From contig NZ_LIOL01000002.1 in assembly GCF_001418005.1 (NCBI RefSeq), forward strand, positions 242,990-306,989: a stretch of 64,000 nucleotides of DNA. The letters run 5' to 3'. The stretch comes from Chelatococcus sambhunathii (GTDB lineage: Bacteria > Pseudomonadota > Alphaproteobacteria > Rhizobiales > Beijerinckiaceae). A model generated the notes under the pieces. That model made no database searches, was not told the DNA's origin, and saw only the letters and a program-made list of their open reading frames with translations. Both the position numbers and the translations under genes were made by a program. Below, piece by piece: positions 24,479 to 33,384 of the stretch (positions are counted from its first letter, which is position 1; each line of letters opens with the position of its first letter).

Positions 24479-25291
24479 ATGCACGAACGTGAGAGGCACC
24501 GGATCATTCTGAGCGCGGTTCAGGAGAAGCCGGTGGCGACCATTCAGGATCTCGTCGAGCTCACCTCCGCTTCGGAGGCAACGATCCGCCGCGACATCGC
24601 GGCGCTGCATGTGCAGGGCCGCTTGAGGCGCGTGCGCGGCGGGGCGGAGGCGCTCAATCCGGCGCATATCGGCAGCCTCGCTGCCAAGCCCTTCCGCGTG
24701 TCCGAGGGCGAGCACCTGGCGCAGAAGCGGGCGATTGCCCGCGAGGCCGTGGCCCTGTGCACGGACGGCGACCCCATCATCCTCAATGGCGGCACCACCA
24801 CCTTCCAGATGGTGCATTATCTGACGAGCCGGCGCCTGCAGGTCTTCACCAATTCCTTCGCTATCGCGGAGCATCTGGTGAAGCACTCGAAGAACCAGGT
24901 GACCTTGCCGGGCGGGGCGATCTACCGCGACCAGAGCATCATCCTGTCGCCCTTCGACAATGACGTGACGCGCAACTTCTACGCCCGGCGCATGTTCATG
25001 GGCGCGCAGGGCGTCGGGCCAATCGGCGTGATGGAGCGGGACGCGCTCATCATCCAGGCGGAGCAGAAGCTGATCAACCAGGCGGACGAACTGGTGCTGA
25101 TGGTCGATTCGAGCAAGTTCTCGCGCCGCTCCAGTCTCATTCTTTGCCCGCTCGAGCGCGTCTCGACGCTGATCACAGACGACGGCATCCCGGATGCCGC
25201 CCGCGCCATGATCGAGGATGCGGGCATCAGGCTCATCGTCGCCGCAACGACGGCGGCGGAACAGGCGGTGGAACCCTCGTCGGCGGCGTGA
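24479..25291 (+). CDS. rhaR: DeoR-family regulator of rhamnose catabolism
   Basis: A 270-residue DeoR/GlpR-type protein. The N-terminal helix-turn-helix is TIQDLVELTSASEATIRRDI with the following GRLRRVRGGAEAL. The C-terminal domain (about 80-245) is the sugar-phosphate sensor with DPIILNGGTTTFQMVHYL. It heads the transport/kinase operon and faces rhaD, matching the Rhizobium leguminosarum rhaR position. A rhamnose phosphate intermediate is the likely effector. The periplasmic receptor gene follows after 38 nt. Confidence 0.9.
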   Translation: MHERERHRIILSAVQEKPVATIQDLVELTSASEATIRRDIAALHVQGRLRRVRGGAEALNPAHIGSLAAKPFRVSEGEHLAQKRAIAREAVALCTDGDPIILNGGTTTFQMVHYLTSRRLQVFTNSFAIAEHLVKHSKNQVTLPGGAIYRDQSIILSPFDNDVTRNFYARRMFMGAQGVGPIGVMERDALIIQAEQKLINQADELVLMVDSSKFSRRSSLILCPLERVSTLITDDGIPDAARAMIEDAGIRLIVAATTAAEQAVEPSSAA

Positions 25292-25329
25292 CGCCGGCGA
25301 AACAACAAGAGCCAATTGGGAGGAAAACG

Positions 25330-26325
25330 ATGAAATTGTTCGCCAGACTCGCCCTCGGCACGGCGCTCGGGCTCGCCCTCGTCACGGGTGCGGCCAGCGC
25401 CGAGACGGTCAAGATCGGCCTCGTGGTCAAGTCCCTCGGCAACGGCTTCTTCGAGGCCGCCAACAAGGGCGCGCAGGAAGCGGCCAAGGAGCTCGGCGAC
25501 GTCGAGGTGATCTACACCGGGCCGACGAGCACGACGGCCGAGGGCCAGATCGAGGTGATCAATGCCCTCATCGCCCAGAAGGTCGATGCCATCGCCGTCT
25601 CGGCCAACGACCCCGACGCGGTCGTGCCGGCGCTGAAGAAGGCGATGCAGCGCGGCATCAAGGTCATCTCCTGGGATTCGGCGGTCGGCAAGGACGGGCG
25701 CATCCTGCACCTCAATCCGTCCTCCAACGAGCTCATCGGCAACATGTGCCTGAAGCTCGCCGCCGCGCACCTGCCGGACGGCAAGGGCGACTTCGCCATT
25801 CTCTCGGCCACCACCACCTCGACGAACCAGAACACCTGGATCGCCGAGATGAAGAAGCAGCTGCCGAAATATCCGGGCCTCAACCTCGTCACCACGGTCT
25901 ATGGCGACGACCTCGCCGACAAGAGCTACCGCGAGGCGCAGGGCCTCCTCTCCACCCATCCCAACGTCAAGGTCATCGTCGCCCCGACGACGGTCGGCGT
26001 GCTCGCCGCCTCGCAGGCGGTGAAGGATGCGGGCAAGATCGGCGAGGTCTTCGTCACCGGCCTCGGCCTGCCGTCGGAGATGGCGGGCGCTGTGCATTCC
26101 GGCGCGACGAAGGAATTCGCCATCTGGAACCCGATCGACCTCGGCTATTCGGCGACGCAGATCGCCTACCGCCTCGTGAAGAAGGAGAGCGACGGCAAGC
26201 CGGGCTCCGAGATCGACGCCAGCCGCATGGGCAAGATCAAGATCGGCGCCGACGGCGAGGCCGCCATGGCCGATCCCTTCGTCTACGACAAGAGCAACGT
26301 CGACGAGTTCGCCAAGATCTTCTGA
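25330..26325 (+). CDS. rhaS: Rhamnose ABC transporter, periplasmic binding protein
   Basis: A 331-residue sugar-binding protein of the RbsB/LacI-fold group. It has a signal peptide ending ALVTGAASAET and the core KIGLVVKSLGNGFFEAANKG, typical of the first strand and helix of these receptors. The ATG at 25330 has GGAGG 7 nt upstream. Normal family length. A REP-like palindrome follows within 75 nt of its stop. Confidence 0.92.
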   Translation: MKLFARLALGTALGLALVTGAASAETVKIGLVVKSLGNGFFEAANKGAQEAAKELGDVEVIYTGPTSTTAEGQIEVINALIAQKVDAIAVSANDPDAVVPALKKAMQRGIKVISWDSAVGKDGRILHLNPSSNELIGNMCLKLAAAHLPDGKGDFAILSATTTSTNQNTWIAEMKKQLPKYPGLNLVTTVYGDDLADKSYREAQGLLSTHPNVKVIVAPTTVGVLAASQAVKDAGKIGEVFVTGLGLPSEMAGAVHSGATKEFAIWNPIDLGYSATQIAYRLVKKESDGKPGSEIDASRMGKIKIGADGEAAMADPFVYDKSNVDEFAKIF

Positions 26326-26372
26326 TCGGGCGGGGCTGAGGCTCCGGCGGCCGAAGCCGTAGCCGGCCGGAG

Positions 26373-26398
26373 CCCTCTCCCCGCACGCGGGGAGAGGG
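26373..26398. repeat. REP-like perfect palindrome between rhaS and rhaT
   Basis: CCCTCTCCCCGC and GCGGGGAGAGGG flank AC, a 12-bp perfect stem. It starts 47 nt after the rhaS stop. Palindromes of this exact kind are common in Hyphomicrobiales. Here it may protect the upstream receptor mRNA or partly stop transcription, raising receptor over ATPase levels. Confidence 0.65.
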
Positions 26399-26457
26399 AG
26401 CTAGCCACCGGCGCTCCATTTGCTCCTCTGATCACGCATTACGCGGCAGGACTGTCC

Positions 26458-27975
26458 ATGTCGGTCGTTGAAGCGGTCGCCGAGCCGGCCCATCCCCTCC
26501 TGGAGATGCGTGGCATCTCGAAGTCCTTCCCGGGCGTCAAGGCGCTCGACGGGGTCGATGTCGCTCTTTACGCCGGCACCGTCACCGCGCTCATCGGGGA
26601 GAACGGCGCCGGCAAGTCGACGCTGGTCAAGGTTCTCACCGGCATCTACCAGCCGGACGCCGGCGACATTCTCGTCGACGGGGCGCCGGTCCGTTTTGCC
26701 GATGCCCAGGCGGCGATGCGCGCGGGCATCACCGCCATCCACCAGGAGACGGTGCTGTTCGACGAACTGACGGTGGCCGAGAACATCTTTCTCGGCCATG
26801 CGCCGAAGTCACGGCTCGGCCTCGTCGACTGGGCGGCGATGCGGGCGCGTGCCGGGGCGCTGCTGCACGCCATCGATGCGCCGATCAGCCCCTATGCGCG
26901 GCTGAAGGATCTTTCCATTGCCCAGCGCCATCTCGTCGCCATCGCGCGGGCGCTCTCCGTCGAGGCGCGTGTCGTCATCATGGACGAGCCGACGGCGGCG
27001 CTCTCCCACAAGGAGGTGGAGGACCTCTTCCGCATCATCGAGCGGCTGAAGGGGCAGGGAAAGGCGATCCTCTTCATCAGCCACAAGTTCGAGGAGATCT
27101 ATGAGATCGCGGAGCGCTTCGTGGTCTTCCGCGACGGCCGCTCGGTCGGGGCAGGGCGTCTCGCCGAGACGGGGCAGGACGAGATCGTGCGCATGATGGT
27201 CGGCCGTTCGGTCGAGCACGTCTTCCCGAAGGCGGAGGTCGCCATCGGCGGGCCGGTGCTCGAGGTTGCCGGCTATTCGCACCCCACCGAATTCGCCGAC
27301 ATCTCCTTCACGCTGAGGCGCGGCGAGATCCTCGGCCTCTACGGCCTCGTCGGCGCCGGGCGCTCCGAATTCTGCCAGGCGCTGTTCGGCATCACCCGCC
27401 CGAGCGCCGGGCGCCTCACGCTGGAGGGCAAGGCCCTCGCCATCCGCTCGCCGCAGGATGCGATCGCCGCCGGCATCGTCTATGTGCCGGAGGAGCGCGG
27501 GCGGCACGGGGCCGTGCTGCCGATGCCGATCTTCCAGAACGTTTCCATGGCCGTGCTCGGCCGCACCACGCGGGCGGGCTTCCTGCGCCTTGCGGAGGAA
27601 TTCACGCTCGCCCGCCGCTATGCCGAGCGGCTCGACCTGCGCGCGGCAGCTCTATCCGTGCCGGTCGGCACGCTGTCGGGCGGCAACCAGCAGAAGGTCG
27701 TCATCGCCAAATGGCTGGCGACATTGCCGAAGGTCATCATCCTCGACGAGCCGACGAAGGGCATCGACATCGGCTCCAAGGCCGCCGTGCACGCCTTCAT
27801 GAGCGAGCTCGCAGCCGAGGGCCTGTCGGTCATCATGGTCTCGTCGGAACTGCCCGAGATCCTCGGCATGTCGGACCGCGTGATGGTGATGCGCGAGGGC
27901 CGCCTGGCAGGCATCTGGGAGCGTGACGGGCTCGACGCCGAGACCCTGGTGCGCGCGGCAACGGGTAATGCGTGA
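26458..27975 (+). CDS. rhaT: Rhamnose ABC transporter, ATP-binding protein
   Basis: A 505-residue protein with two ABC cassettes, as in RbsA/XylG. Cassette 1 has a full Walker A (GENGAGKSTLVKVL), Walker B (VIMDEPTAALS) and a degenerate signature (LSIAQRHLVAIARAL). Cassette 2 has an altered Walker A (GLVGAGRSEF), a good signature (LSGGNQQKVVIAKWL) and Walker B (IILDEPTKGID). This asymmetry is normal for the carbohydrate-2 class. It powers the RhaPQ permeases. Confidence 0.93.
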   Translation: MSVVEAVAEPAHPLLEMRGISKSFPGVKALDGVDVALYAGTVTALIGENGAGKSTLVKVLTGIYQPDAGDILVDGAPVRFADAQAAMRAGITAIHQETVLFDELTVAENIFLGHAPKSRLGLVDWAAMRARAGALLHAIDAPISPYARLKDLSIAQRHLVAIARALSVEARVVIMDEPTAALSHKEVEDLFRIIERLKGQGKAILFISHKFEEIYEIAERFVVFRDGRSVGAGRLAETGQDEIVRMMVGRSVEHVFPKAEVAIGGPVLEVAGYSHPTEFADISFTLRRGEILGLYGLVGAGRSEFCQALFGITRPSAGRLTLEGKALAIRSPQDAIAAGIVYVPEERGRHGAVLPMPIFQNVSMAVLGRTTRAGFLRLAEEFTLARRYAERLDLRAAALSVPVGTLSGGNQQKVVIAKWLATLPKVIILDEPTKGIDIGSKAAVHAFMSELAAEGLSVIMVSSELPEILGMSDRVMVMREGRLAGIWERDGLDAETLVRAATGNA

Positions 27976-28021
27976 GGGCGAGACAGCCATGATCCCAAAG
28001 CACCGGCCGGTACCTCTCAGG

Positions 28022-28112
28022 CGTCATGCCCGCGCTCGTCGCGGGCATCCACGGCTCGCCGGGCCACGCGACATCAACGGCGTGGACGGCCGCGACACGC
28101 GCGGCCATGACG
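28022..28112. repeat. Pair of inverted REP-like elements between rhaT and rhaP
   Basis: Element 1 (28022-28053) contains ATGCCCGCG-CTCGT-CGCGGGCAT. Element 2 (28081-28112) is the same element in inverted orientation, 27 of 32 positions alike. The pair has the layout of a BIME (bacterial interspersed mosaic element). A third relative is at 40023-40051. The pair fills most of the 174-nt gap. Confidence 0.65.
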
Positions 28113-28149
28113 AGAGCCGCAGCTTGAGAAGGATAAACGAAGGCACGGC

Positions 28150-29166
28150 ATGATGATGAGCCGCATCCTGAAATACCGGGAGCTCCTGCTGGGGGCGATC
28201 ATCCTCGCCCTCATCGCGGCCTTCAGCCTGCGCGCACCCGGATTCGCAACACCGAGAAACCTCGCCGGCATCTTCAACGACACCTCGATCCTCATCATTC
28301 TGGCGCTCGGCCAGATGGCGGTGATACTGACGAAGTCGATCGACCTCTCGGTCGCGGCCAATCTCGCCTTCACCGGCATGGCGGTGGCGATGCTGAACGC
28401 CGCCTATCCCGGCATCCCGCTGCCGCTGCTGATCGGGGCGGCGATGGCGATCGGCGCCGTGCTCGGCGCCGTCAACGGCTTCATGGTGTGGATCATCGGC
28501 ATTCCCCCGATCGTCGCCACGCTCGGCACGCTCACCATCTATCGCGGCCTTGCCTTCGTCCTCTCCGGCGGGGCGTGGGTCAACCAGACGCAGATGACGA
28601 GCGCCTTTCTCGACACGCCGCGCATTCCGCTCCTCGGCCTGCCGCTCAACGGCTGGACGGCGCTGCTCGTCATCGCCGTCATCGCCGTCGTCTTCATGCG
28701 CACGGGCTTCGGCCGGGCGCTCTACGCCTCGGGCGGCAACCCGACGGCGGCGCTCTATGCCGGCATCGACGTGGGGCGCACGCGCTTCTTCGCCTTCGTC
28801 CTGTCGGGGACGCTCGCCGGGCTCTGCGGCTATCTCTGGGTGGCGCGCTACGCCGTCGCCTATGTCGACATCGCCGCCGGCTTCGAGCTCGACACGGTGG
28901 CGGCCTGCGTCATCGGCGGCATCTCGACGCTCGGGGGCATCGGCTCCGTGGCCGGGGCGGTGCTCGGGGCGCTCTTCCTCGGCGTCATCAAGAACGCACT
29001 GCCGGTGATCGACATCTCGCCCTTCTGGCAGATGGCCATCTCCGGCCTCGTCATCATCATCGCCGTGCTCTTCAACGCCCGGCAGGAGCGGCGCAAGGGA
29101 CGGCTCATCCTGCGCGATGCGGCCCGCAGTCCCGCGCCTGCCGCAGCGGAGGGAGCCGCCGCATGA
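28150..29166 (+). CDS. rhaP: Rhamnose ABC transporter, permease 1
   Basis: A 338-residue inner-membrane protein of the RbsC type, with about 8-10 helices. Family features are [20 protein letters not shown], and [20 protein letters not shown] near the C-terminus. It overlaps rhaQ by 4 nt (ATGA), so the two permeases are made together and probably form a heterodimer. Three consecutive ATG/ATG codons lie at the start; AAGGCACGGC is a weak ribosome site. Confidence 0.92.
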   Translation: MMMSRILKYRELLLGAIILALIAAFSLRAPGFATPRNLAGIFNDTSILIILALGQMAVILTKSIDLSVAANLAFTGMAVAMLNAAYPGIPLPLLIGAAMAIGAVLGAVNGFMVWIIGIPPIVATLGTLTIYRGLAFVLSGGAWVNQTQMTSAFLDTPRIPLLGLPLNGWTALLVIAVIAVVFMRTGFGRALYASGGNPTAALYAGIDVGRTRFFAFVLSGTLAGLCGYLWVARYAVAYVDIAAGFELDTVAACVIGGISTLGGIGSVAGAVLGALFLGVIKNALPVIDISPFWQMAISGLVIIIAVLFNARQERRKGRLILRDAARSPAPAAAEGAAA

Positions 29167-30203
29167 GCACCATGCCTCTCGACAAGCCAACCGTGCGACG
29201 CATTCCCGACAAGCTGTCGACGCCCACCGCGCGCCTTCTCGGCAGCTGGGAGAGCCTGCTCGCGGCCGTGGCCATCGCGATCTTCTTCGCCAATTCGCTG
29301 GCGTCGCCGCATTTTCTCGATCCTTGGAACCTGTCGGACGCCACCTACAACTTCACCGAGAAGGCGATGATCGCCTTCGCGATGACGCTGCTCATCATCT
29401 CCGGCGAGATCGACCTGTCGGTTGCCGCCATCATCGCGCTCGCCTCGACCGCGATGGGGGCGGCGGCACAGATGGGCTTCGGCGCGCCGGCGCTCGTGGG
29501 CATCGGGCTCGGCGCCGGGCTCCTGTGCGGGGCTTTCAACGGCCTGCTGGTGGCACGCATCGGCCTGCCGTCGATCGTCGTCACCATCGGCACCATGAGC
29601 CTCTTCCGCGGCATTGCGCAGATCGTGCTGGGCGACAAGGCCTATGGCGGCTATCCGGCCGACTTCGCCTGGTTCGGCCAGGGCTACATGTCCGATCTCT
29701 CGTGGTGGCCGTCATGGCACGCCTTCGAGGTGGTGACCTTCGAGATGGTCGCCTTCCTCGTCTTCGCGCTCCTCTTCGGCGTCCTGCTGCACATGACCGC
29801 CTTCGGCCGGCGCATCTATGCCATCGGCAACAACGCCTTTGCTGCGGAGTTCTCCGGCATCCCGGTCAGGCGCACCAAGTTCGTCCTCTTCCTTCTGACG
29901 GGCCTCATGAGCGGGGTCGCGGCCGTGTGCCTCACCTCACGCCTCGGCTCGACGCGCCATTCGATCGCGGCAGGCTGGGAGCTCGAGATCATCACCATGA
30001 CGGTGCTCGGCGGCGTCAGCATCCTCGGCGGCTCCGGCAGCATCGGCGGCGTCGTGCTCGCGGCCATCGTCATGGGGCTCGTCACCTTCGGCCTCGGGCT
30101 GCTCAACGTGCCCGGCATCGTCATGTCGATCTTCACGGGCCTTCTGCTCATCCTCGTGATCGCGCTGCCCATCGTCGTCCGCCGCCTCAGGGCTTCGTCA
30201 TGA
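29163..30203 (+). CDS. rhaQ: Rhamnose ABC transporter, permease 2
   Basis: A 346-residue RbsC-type permease related to RhaP ([40 protein letters not shown]). The first 35 residues are cytoplasmic. Start and end both overlap neighbours by 4 nt, giving coupled translation rhaP-rhaQ-rhaU. Confidence 0.92.
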   Translation: MSTMPLDKPTVRRIPDKLSTPTARLLGSWESLLAAVAIAIFFANSLASPHFLDPWNLSDATYNFTEKAMIAFAMTLLIISGEIDLSVAAIIALASTAMGAAAQMGFGAPALVGIGLGAGLLCGAFNGLLVARIGLPSIVVTIGTMSLFRGIAQIVLGDKAYGGYPADFAWFGQGYMSDLSWWPSWHAFEVVTFEMVAFLVFALLFGVLLHMTAFGRRIYAIGNNAFAAEFSGIPVRRTKFVLFLLTGLMSGVAAVCLTSRLGSTRHSIAAGWELEIITMTVLGGVSILGGSGSIGGVVLAAIVMGLVTFGLGLLNVPGIVMSIFTGLLLILVIALPIVVRRLRASS

Positions 30204-30523
30204 CCGGAAAAGAGAAATACGCCTTCAAGATGCAGCTCAACCCGGGCATGGAGGCGGAATACCGCCGCCGGCACGACGCCATCTGGCCGGAGCTGCTGGC
30301 GCTCCTGAAGGAAGCTGGCATCGAGGACTATTCCATCCACCTCGACCCGGAGACGAACATCCTCTTCGGCGTGCTGTGGCGGCGGGAGGACCATGGCATG
30401 GACGACCTGCCGAACCACCCCGTGATGCAGCGCTGGTGGGCCCACATGGCCGACCTCATGGTGACGAACCCCGACCATTCGCCGGTGGCGAAGCCCCTCG
30501 TCACCGTCTTTCACATGGCCTGA
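30200..30523 (+). CDS. rhaU: L-rhamnose mutarotase
   Basis: A 107-residue dimeric alpha/beta barrel (RhaM/RhaU family, formerly DUF718) that interconverts the alpha and beta anomers of L-rhamnose. Features include [20 protein letters not shown], with the active-site His, and WWAHMADLM near the C-terminus. In R. leguminosarum rhaU is needed for normal growth on rhamnose. It overlaps rhaQ and precedes rhaK by 3 nt. Confidence 0.93.
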   Translation: MTGKEKYAFKMQLNPGMEAEYRRRHDAIWPELLALLKEAGIEDYSIHLDPETNILFGVLWRREDHGMDDLPNHPVMQRWWAHMADLMVTNPDHSPVAKPLVTVFHMA

Positions 30524-30526
30524 TCC

Positions 30527-31888
30527 ATGTACGTTGCAGTGCTCGACGTCGGCAAAACGAACGTCAAGGCGGTCGTGGTCGACACGGCGACCGGCCGTGA
30601 ACTTGCGGCGCGCACCCGGCCCAACCGGGTGCTGACGGAAGGGCCCTATCCCCATTTCGATGTCGAGGGCATCTTCGCCTTCTTCATCGAGGCGCTGCGG
30701 GAGCTCTACGCCACGCTCGGCTTCGCGGCGATCTCGCTCACCGCTCACGGAGCCTGCGGCGCGCTCTTGAGCGACGAAGGCTTGGCGCTGCCGGTGCTCG
30801 ACTACGAACATCGCTATCCGGCCGAAATCGAGGCGGCCTATGACGCGATCCGGCCGCCCTTTGCCGAAACCTTCTCGCCGCGCCTGCCGGGCGGGCTCAA
30901 CCTCGGCGCCCAGCTCCACTACCTGAAATCCGCTTTTCCCGAGGCCTTCGCCCGAGTGCGCAGCATCGTCACTTGGCCGCAATACTGGGGCTGGCGGCTG
31001 ACGGGTGTCGCCGCCTGCGACGTCACCTCGCTCGGCTGCCACACGGACCTGTGGCGGCCGCATGAAGGGCGCTTGTCGTCACTCGTCGAGCGGCTCGGCA
31101 TCGCCGGCCGGCTCGCGCCCGTGCGGCGGCCGTCGGACGTCCTCGGCCCGGTCGCGGCCGACATCGCGCGGCAGATCGGTCTCGATCGGCCGGTGCCGGT
31201 CCATTGCGGCATTCACGATTCCAATGCATCGCTGCTGCCGCATCTCGGCCGCGAGCCGCCGTTCGCTGTTGTCTCGACGGGGACCTGGGTCGTGACCTTC
31301 GCCGTCGGCGGCGATCTCGCCCGGCTCGATCCGGCGCGCGACACGCTGGCCAATGTCGATGCCTTCGGCCGCGCCGTGCCCTCCGCCCGTTTCATGGGCG
31401 GGCGTGAATTCGAAATCCTGACCGGCGGAAGCGGGCAGGGGACGTCCGCCGCCCTGGCGCGCGTCGTCGGCGCGCCCATCCTCGTCATGCCCGGGGTGGT
31501 GCCCGGCTGCGGGCCGTTCCCACGGGCGACCGCCCGGCCCGCCGAGGCCCTGCAGGGTCTCGACGCGGACGAGGCCCATGTGGCGGCCTCGCTGTACGCG
31601 GCCATGATGACGAAGACCTGCCTCGATCTGACCGGTGCCGCCGGGCCGGTCATCGTGGAGGGGCCGTTCGCCCGCAACCGGCTCTTCTGCGAGGCGCTGG
31701 CCGACGCGGCGGGCCGTCCCGTCATGCCGATGGCGGGGGCGACGGGCACGAGCGTGGGCGCAGCGCTGCTGGCGACAGGCGCGCCGACGACGCCACCGGT
31801 GCCCGAAGCCGTCGTCGCGCCCGGCTCGCTGCCGGCGGCGTTCGCATCCTATCGAACCGAGTGGGAGAAGGCGGCGCAGGCACGATAG
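30527..31888 (+). CDS. rhaK: Rhamnulokinase / FGGY-family sugar kinase
   Basis: A 453-residue FGGY kinase. The N-terminal phosphate-binding loop is VLDVGKTNVKAVVVD; the C-terminal domain contains MAGATGTSVGAALLATG. It phosphorylates rhamnulose (or rhamnose) to feed RhaD. In R. leguminosarum RhaK is also reported to influence uptake through the ABC transporter. It is the last gene of the operon, converging on a GFA-family gene 13 nt away. Confidence 0.9.
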   Translation: MYVAVLDVGKTNVKAVVVDTATGRELAARTRPNRVLTEGPYPHFDVEGIFAFFIEALRELYATLGFAAISLTAHGACGALLSDEGLALPVLDYEHRYPAEIEAAYDAIRPPFAETFSPRLPGGLNLGAQLHYLKSAFPEAFARVRSIVTWPQYWGWRLTGVAACDVTSLGCHTDLWRPHEGRLSSLVERLGIAGRLAPVRRPSDVLGPVAADIARQIGLDRPVPVHCGIHDSNASLLPHLGREPPFAVVSTGTWVVTFAVGGDLARLDPARDTLANVDAFGRAVPSARFMGGREFEILTGGSGQGTSAALARVVGAPILVMPGVVPGCGPFPRATARPAEALQGLDADEAHVAASLYAAMMTKTCLDLTGAAGPVIVEGPFARNRLFCEALADAAGRPVMPMAGATGTSVGAALLATGAPTTPPVPEAVVAPGSLPAAFASYRTEWEKAAQAR

Positions 31889-31901
31889 ATGAGCCTCTCG
31901 G

Positions 31902-32294
31902 CTACTCCTCGAAGCGACCCGAGTTGTCCCGGTCGCGCTCATATCGTCTCTTGAGCGGAAATGGGGGCAGCCAGGACTCGCGGCGGATGATCCAGCTTTC
32001 GTAGGTCGGCGTCAGCTGGTCGGAGGCATCGAGCGATCCGAGGTTCACTTCGACTTCATCACCGGTGCGCGCGAAAACGGACGAGCCGCAGCGGGGGCAG
32101 AAGAACCGCCCGGCATAGTCCCGCGTTTCGCCGTCGATCGTCACGGCATCTTGAGGGAATATGGCGGACGCGTGGAAAAGCGCCCCGTGATGCTTGCGGC
32201 AGTCAAGGCAGTGGCAAAGGCCGACGCGGTAGGGGCGCCCTGATGCCACAATTCGGACATTGCCGCACAGGCAACCGCCGGTGAACCGGTCCAT
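31902..32294 (-). CDS. GFA-family zinc protein
   Basis: A 130-residue protein of the GFA (Mss4-like) fold. The Zn ligands are CLCG near residue 8, CHCLDCRKHHG and CPRCGSSVF. Family members include the glutathione-dependent formaldehyde-activating enzyme, but most are of unknown function. It is a single gene, convergent with rhaK and on the same strand as the IclR gene. Confidence 0.85.
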   Translation of the reverse strand: MDRFTGGCLCGNVRIVASGRPYRVGLCHCLDCRKHHGALFHASAIFPQDAVTIDGETRDYAGRFFCPRCGSSVFARTGDEVEVNLGSLDASDQLTPTYESWIIRRESWLPPFPLKRRYERDRDNSGRFEE

Positions 32295-32410
32295 GCCGTG
32301 TCTCCTTCAGATCGAACGGCTCGTCTGTCTGCAACGAGCGCGGTCAGCCGTCGATGAAGAGCCTTCCATCCGGGACGAGGATACGATTTGCGCGGAATGG
32401 CCGCCGCCCT

Positions 32411-33235
32411 TCACGTCTCGACATTGCTCAGGCTGCGCGAGGGATAGCGCAGCGACACGTCGAACGGGTTGAGGCCGGCGGCCAGCGTGGCCGCCTCCGC
32501 CTGCAGGATGTGCACCACGCTCGGCAGGCGCTGCGGCCCGAGCCGCTCGGCGAGCGTGCCGACGCTGAGCGCCGCCACGGGCCGGCCCTGGGCGTCGATG
32601 ACCGGCACGCCGACGCCCGCCATGCCGGGGATGAGGCCGGTGTTGAGATTGACCCAGCCCTGGCGCCGCGCCTCGGCGAGCGCCGTCCTGAGTCCCGCCT
32701 CGTCGAGAAAGCCGCGGTCGAGAAGGCGGGGGACGTTGAAGCGGATCACCTCCTCCTGCTCCGCCTCCGGCAGATGGGCGAGAATGGCGAGGCTGCCCTG
32801 GCCGAGGCCGAGCGGCACCCGCCCGCCGATATCGCCGGTGAACGAACGGATGGGGAAGGGGCCCTCCACCCTGTCGAGGCAGACGGCATCATAGCCGTGC
32901 CGAACCAGGAGGAAGATCGTGTCGCTCAAGGTGGCGGCGAGGCGCAGCAACACCGGCCGGGCGAGGTCGCGGATGCCGCTGCCCTGCCCGGCCTTCGCCG
33001 CCAAGACGAAGAAGTCGAGCGACAGGCGATAGCGCTTGCCGCCCGCCGCCTGCTCGACGAAGCCCTCCGCCATCAGGTCCTGCAGCGCCCGGTGCGCCGT
33101 CGGCTGGCTGCAGCGGGCCGCCTCGGCGATGTCCTTCAGCCGCATCCCGTCGGCATCGCTGGTGGCGACGATGCGCAGCAGACCGAGCGCGCGGCGGAGG
33201 CTGGAGGTGGTCGGCGCGTCTTCCATCATTCGCAT
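32411..33235 (-). CDS. IclR-family regulator
   Basis: A 274-residue IclR regulator. The N-terminal winged helix is MRLKDIAEAARCSQPTAHRA and the C-terminal effector domain includes GYDAVCLDRVEGPFPIRS, FTGDIGGRVPLGLGQGSLAI and GVGVPVIDAQGRPVAALSV. The frame is open to 33274, but the extra 13 residues are hydrophobic and unlike the family; ATGs at 33235 and 33226 are both possible and the ribosome site is poor. It is divergent from the ABC/dehydrogenase operon across an AT-rich spacer with inverted repeats and probably controls it. Confidence 0.88.
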   Translation of the reverse strand: MRMMEDAPTTSSLRRALGLLRIVATSDADGMRLKDIAEAARCSQPTAHRALQDLMAEGFVEQAAGGKRYRLSLDFFVLAAKAGQGSGIRDLARPVLLRLAATLSDTIFLLVRHGYDAVCLDRVEGPFPIRSFTGDIGGRVPLGLGQGSLAILAHLPEAEQEEVIRFNVPRLLDRGFLDEAGLRTALAEARRQGWVNLNTGLIPGMAGVGVPVIDAQGRPVAALSVGTLAERLGPQRLPSVVHILQAEAATLAAGLNPFDVSLRYPSRSLSNVET

Positions 33236-33265
33236 AATGAAAAAAGCAAAGGAAAAGAATGGCAA

Positions 33266-33316
33266 AAATTTCATATATCAGAATTATGTCAAGATAAATT
33301 CATATGAATGAAATTT
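33266..33316. promoter_or_regulatory. AT-rich inverted repeats between iclR and the ABC operon
   Basis: AAATTTCAT (33266-33274) is mirrored by ATGAAATTT (33308-33316), and a perfect 12-bp palindrome ATTCATATGAAT lies at 33298-33309. This 50-bp stretch is strikingly AT-rich for the window. It is the natural place for the IclR operator and both divergent promoters. Confidence 0.55.
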
Positions 33317-33384
33317 GGCATTGACCAGGCTCTGCCGCATGCCGCCTCCTTGTGGCAGCGTGACGGTGTGAGGCAGGGCGGGGC

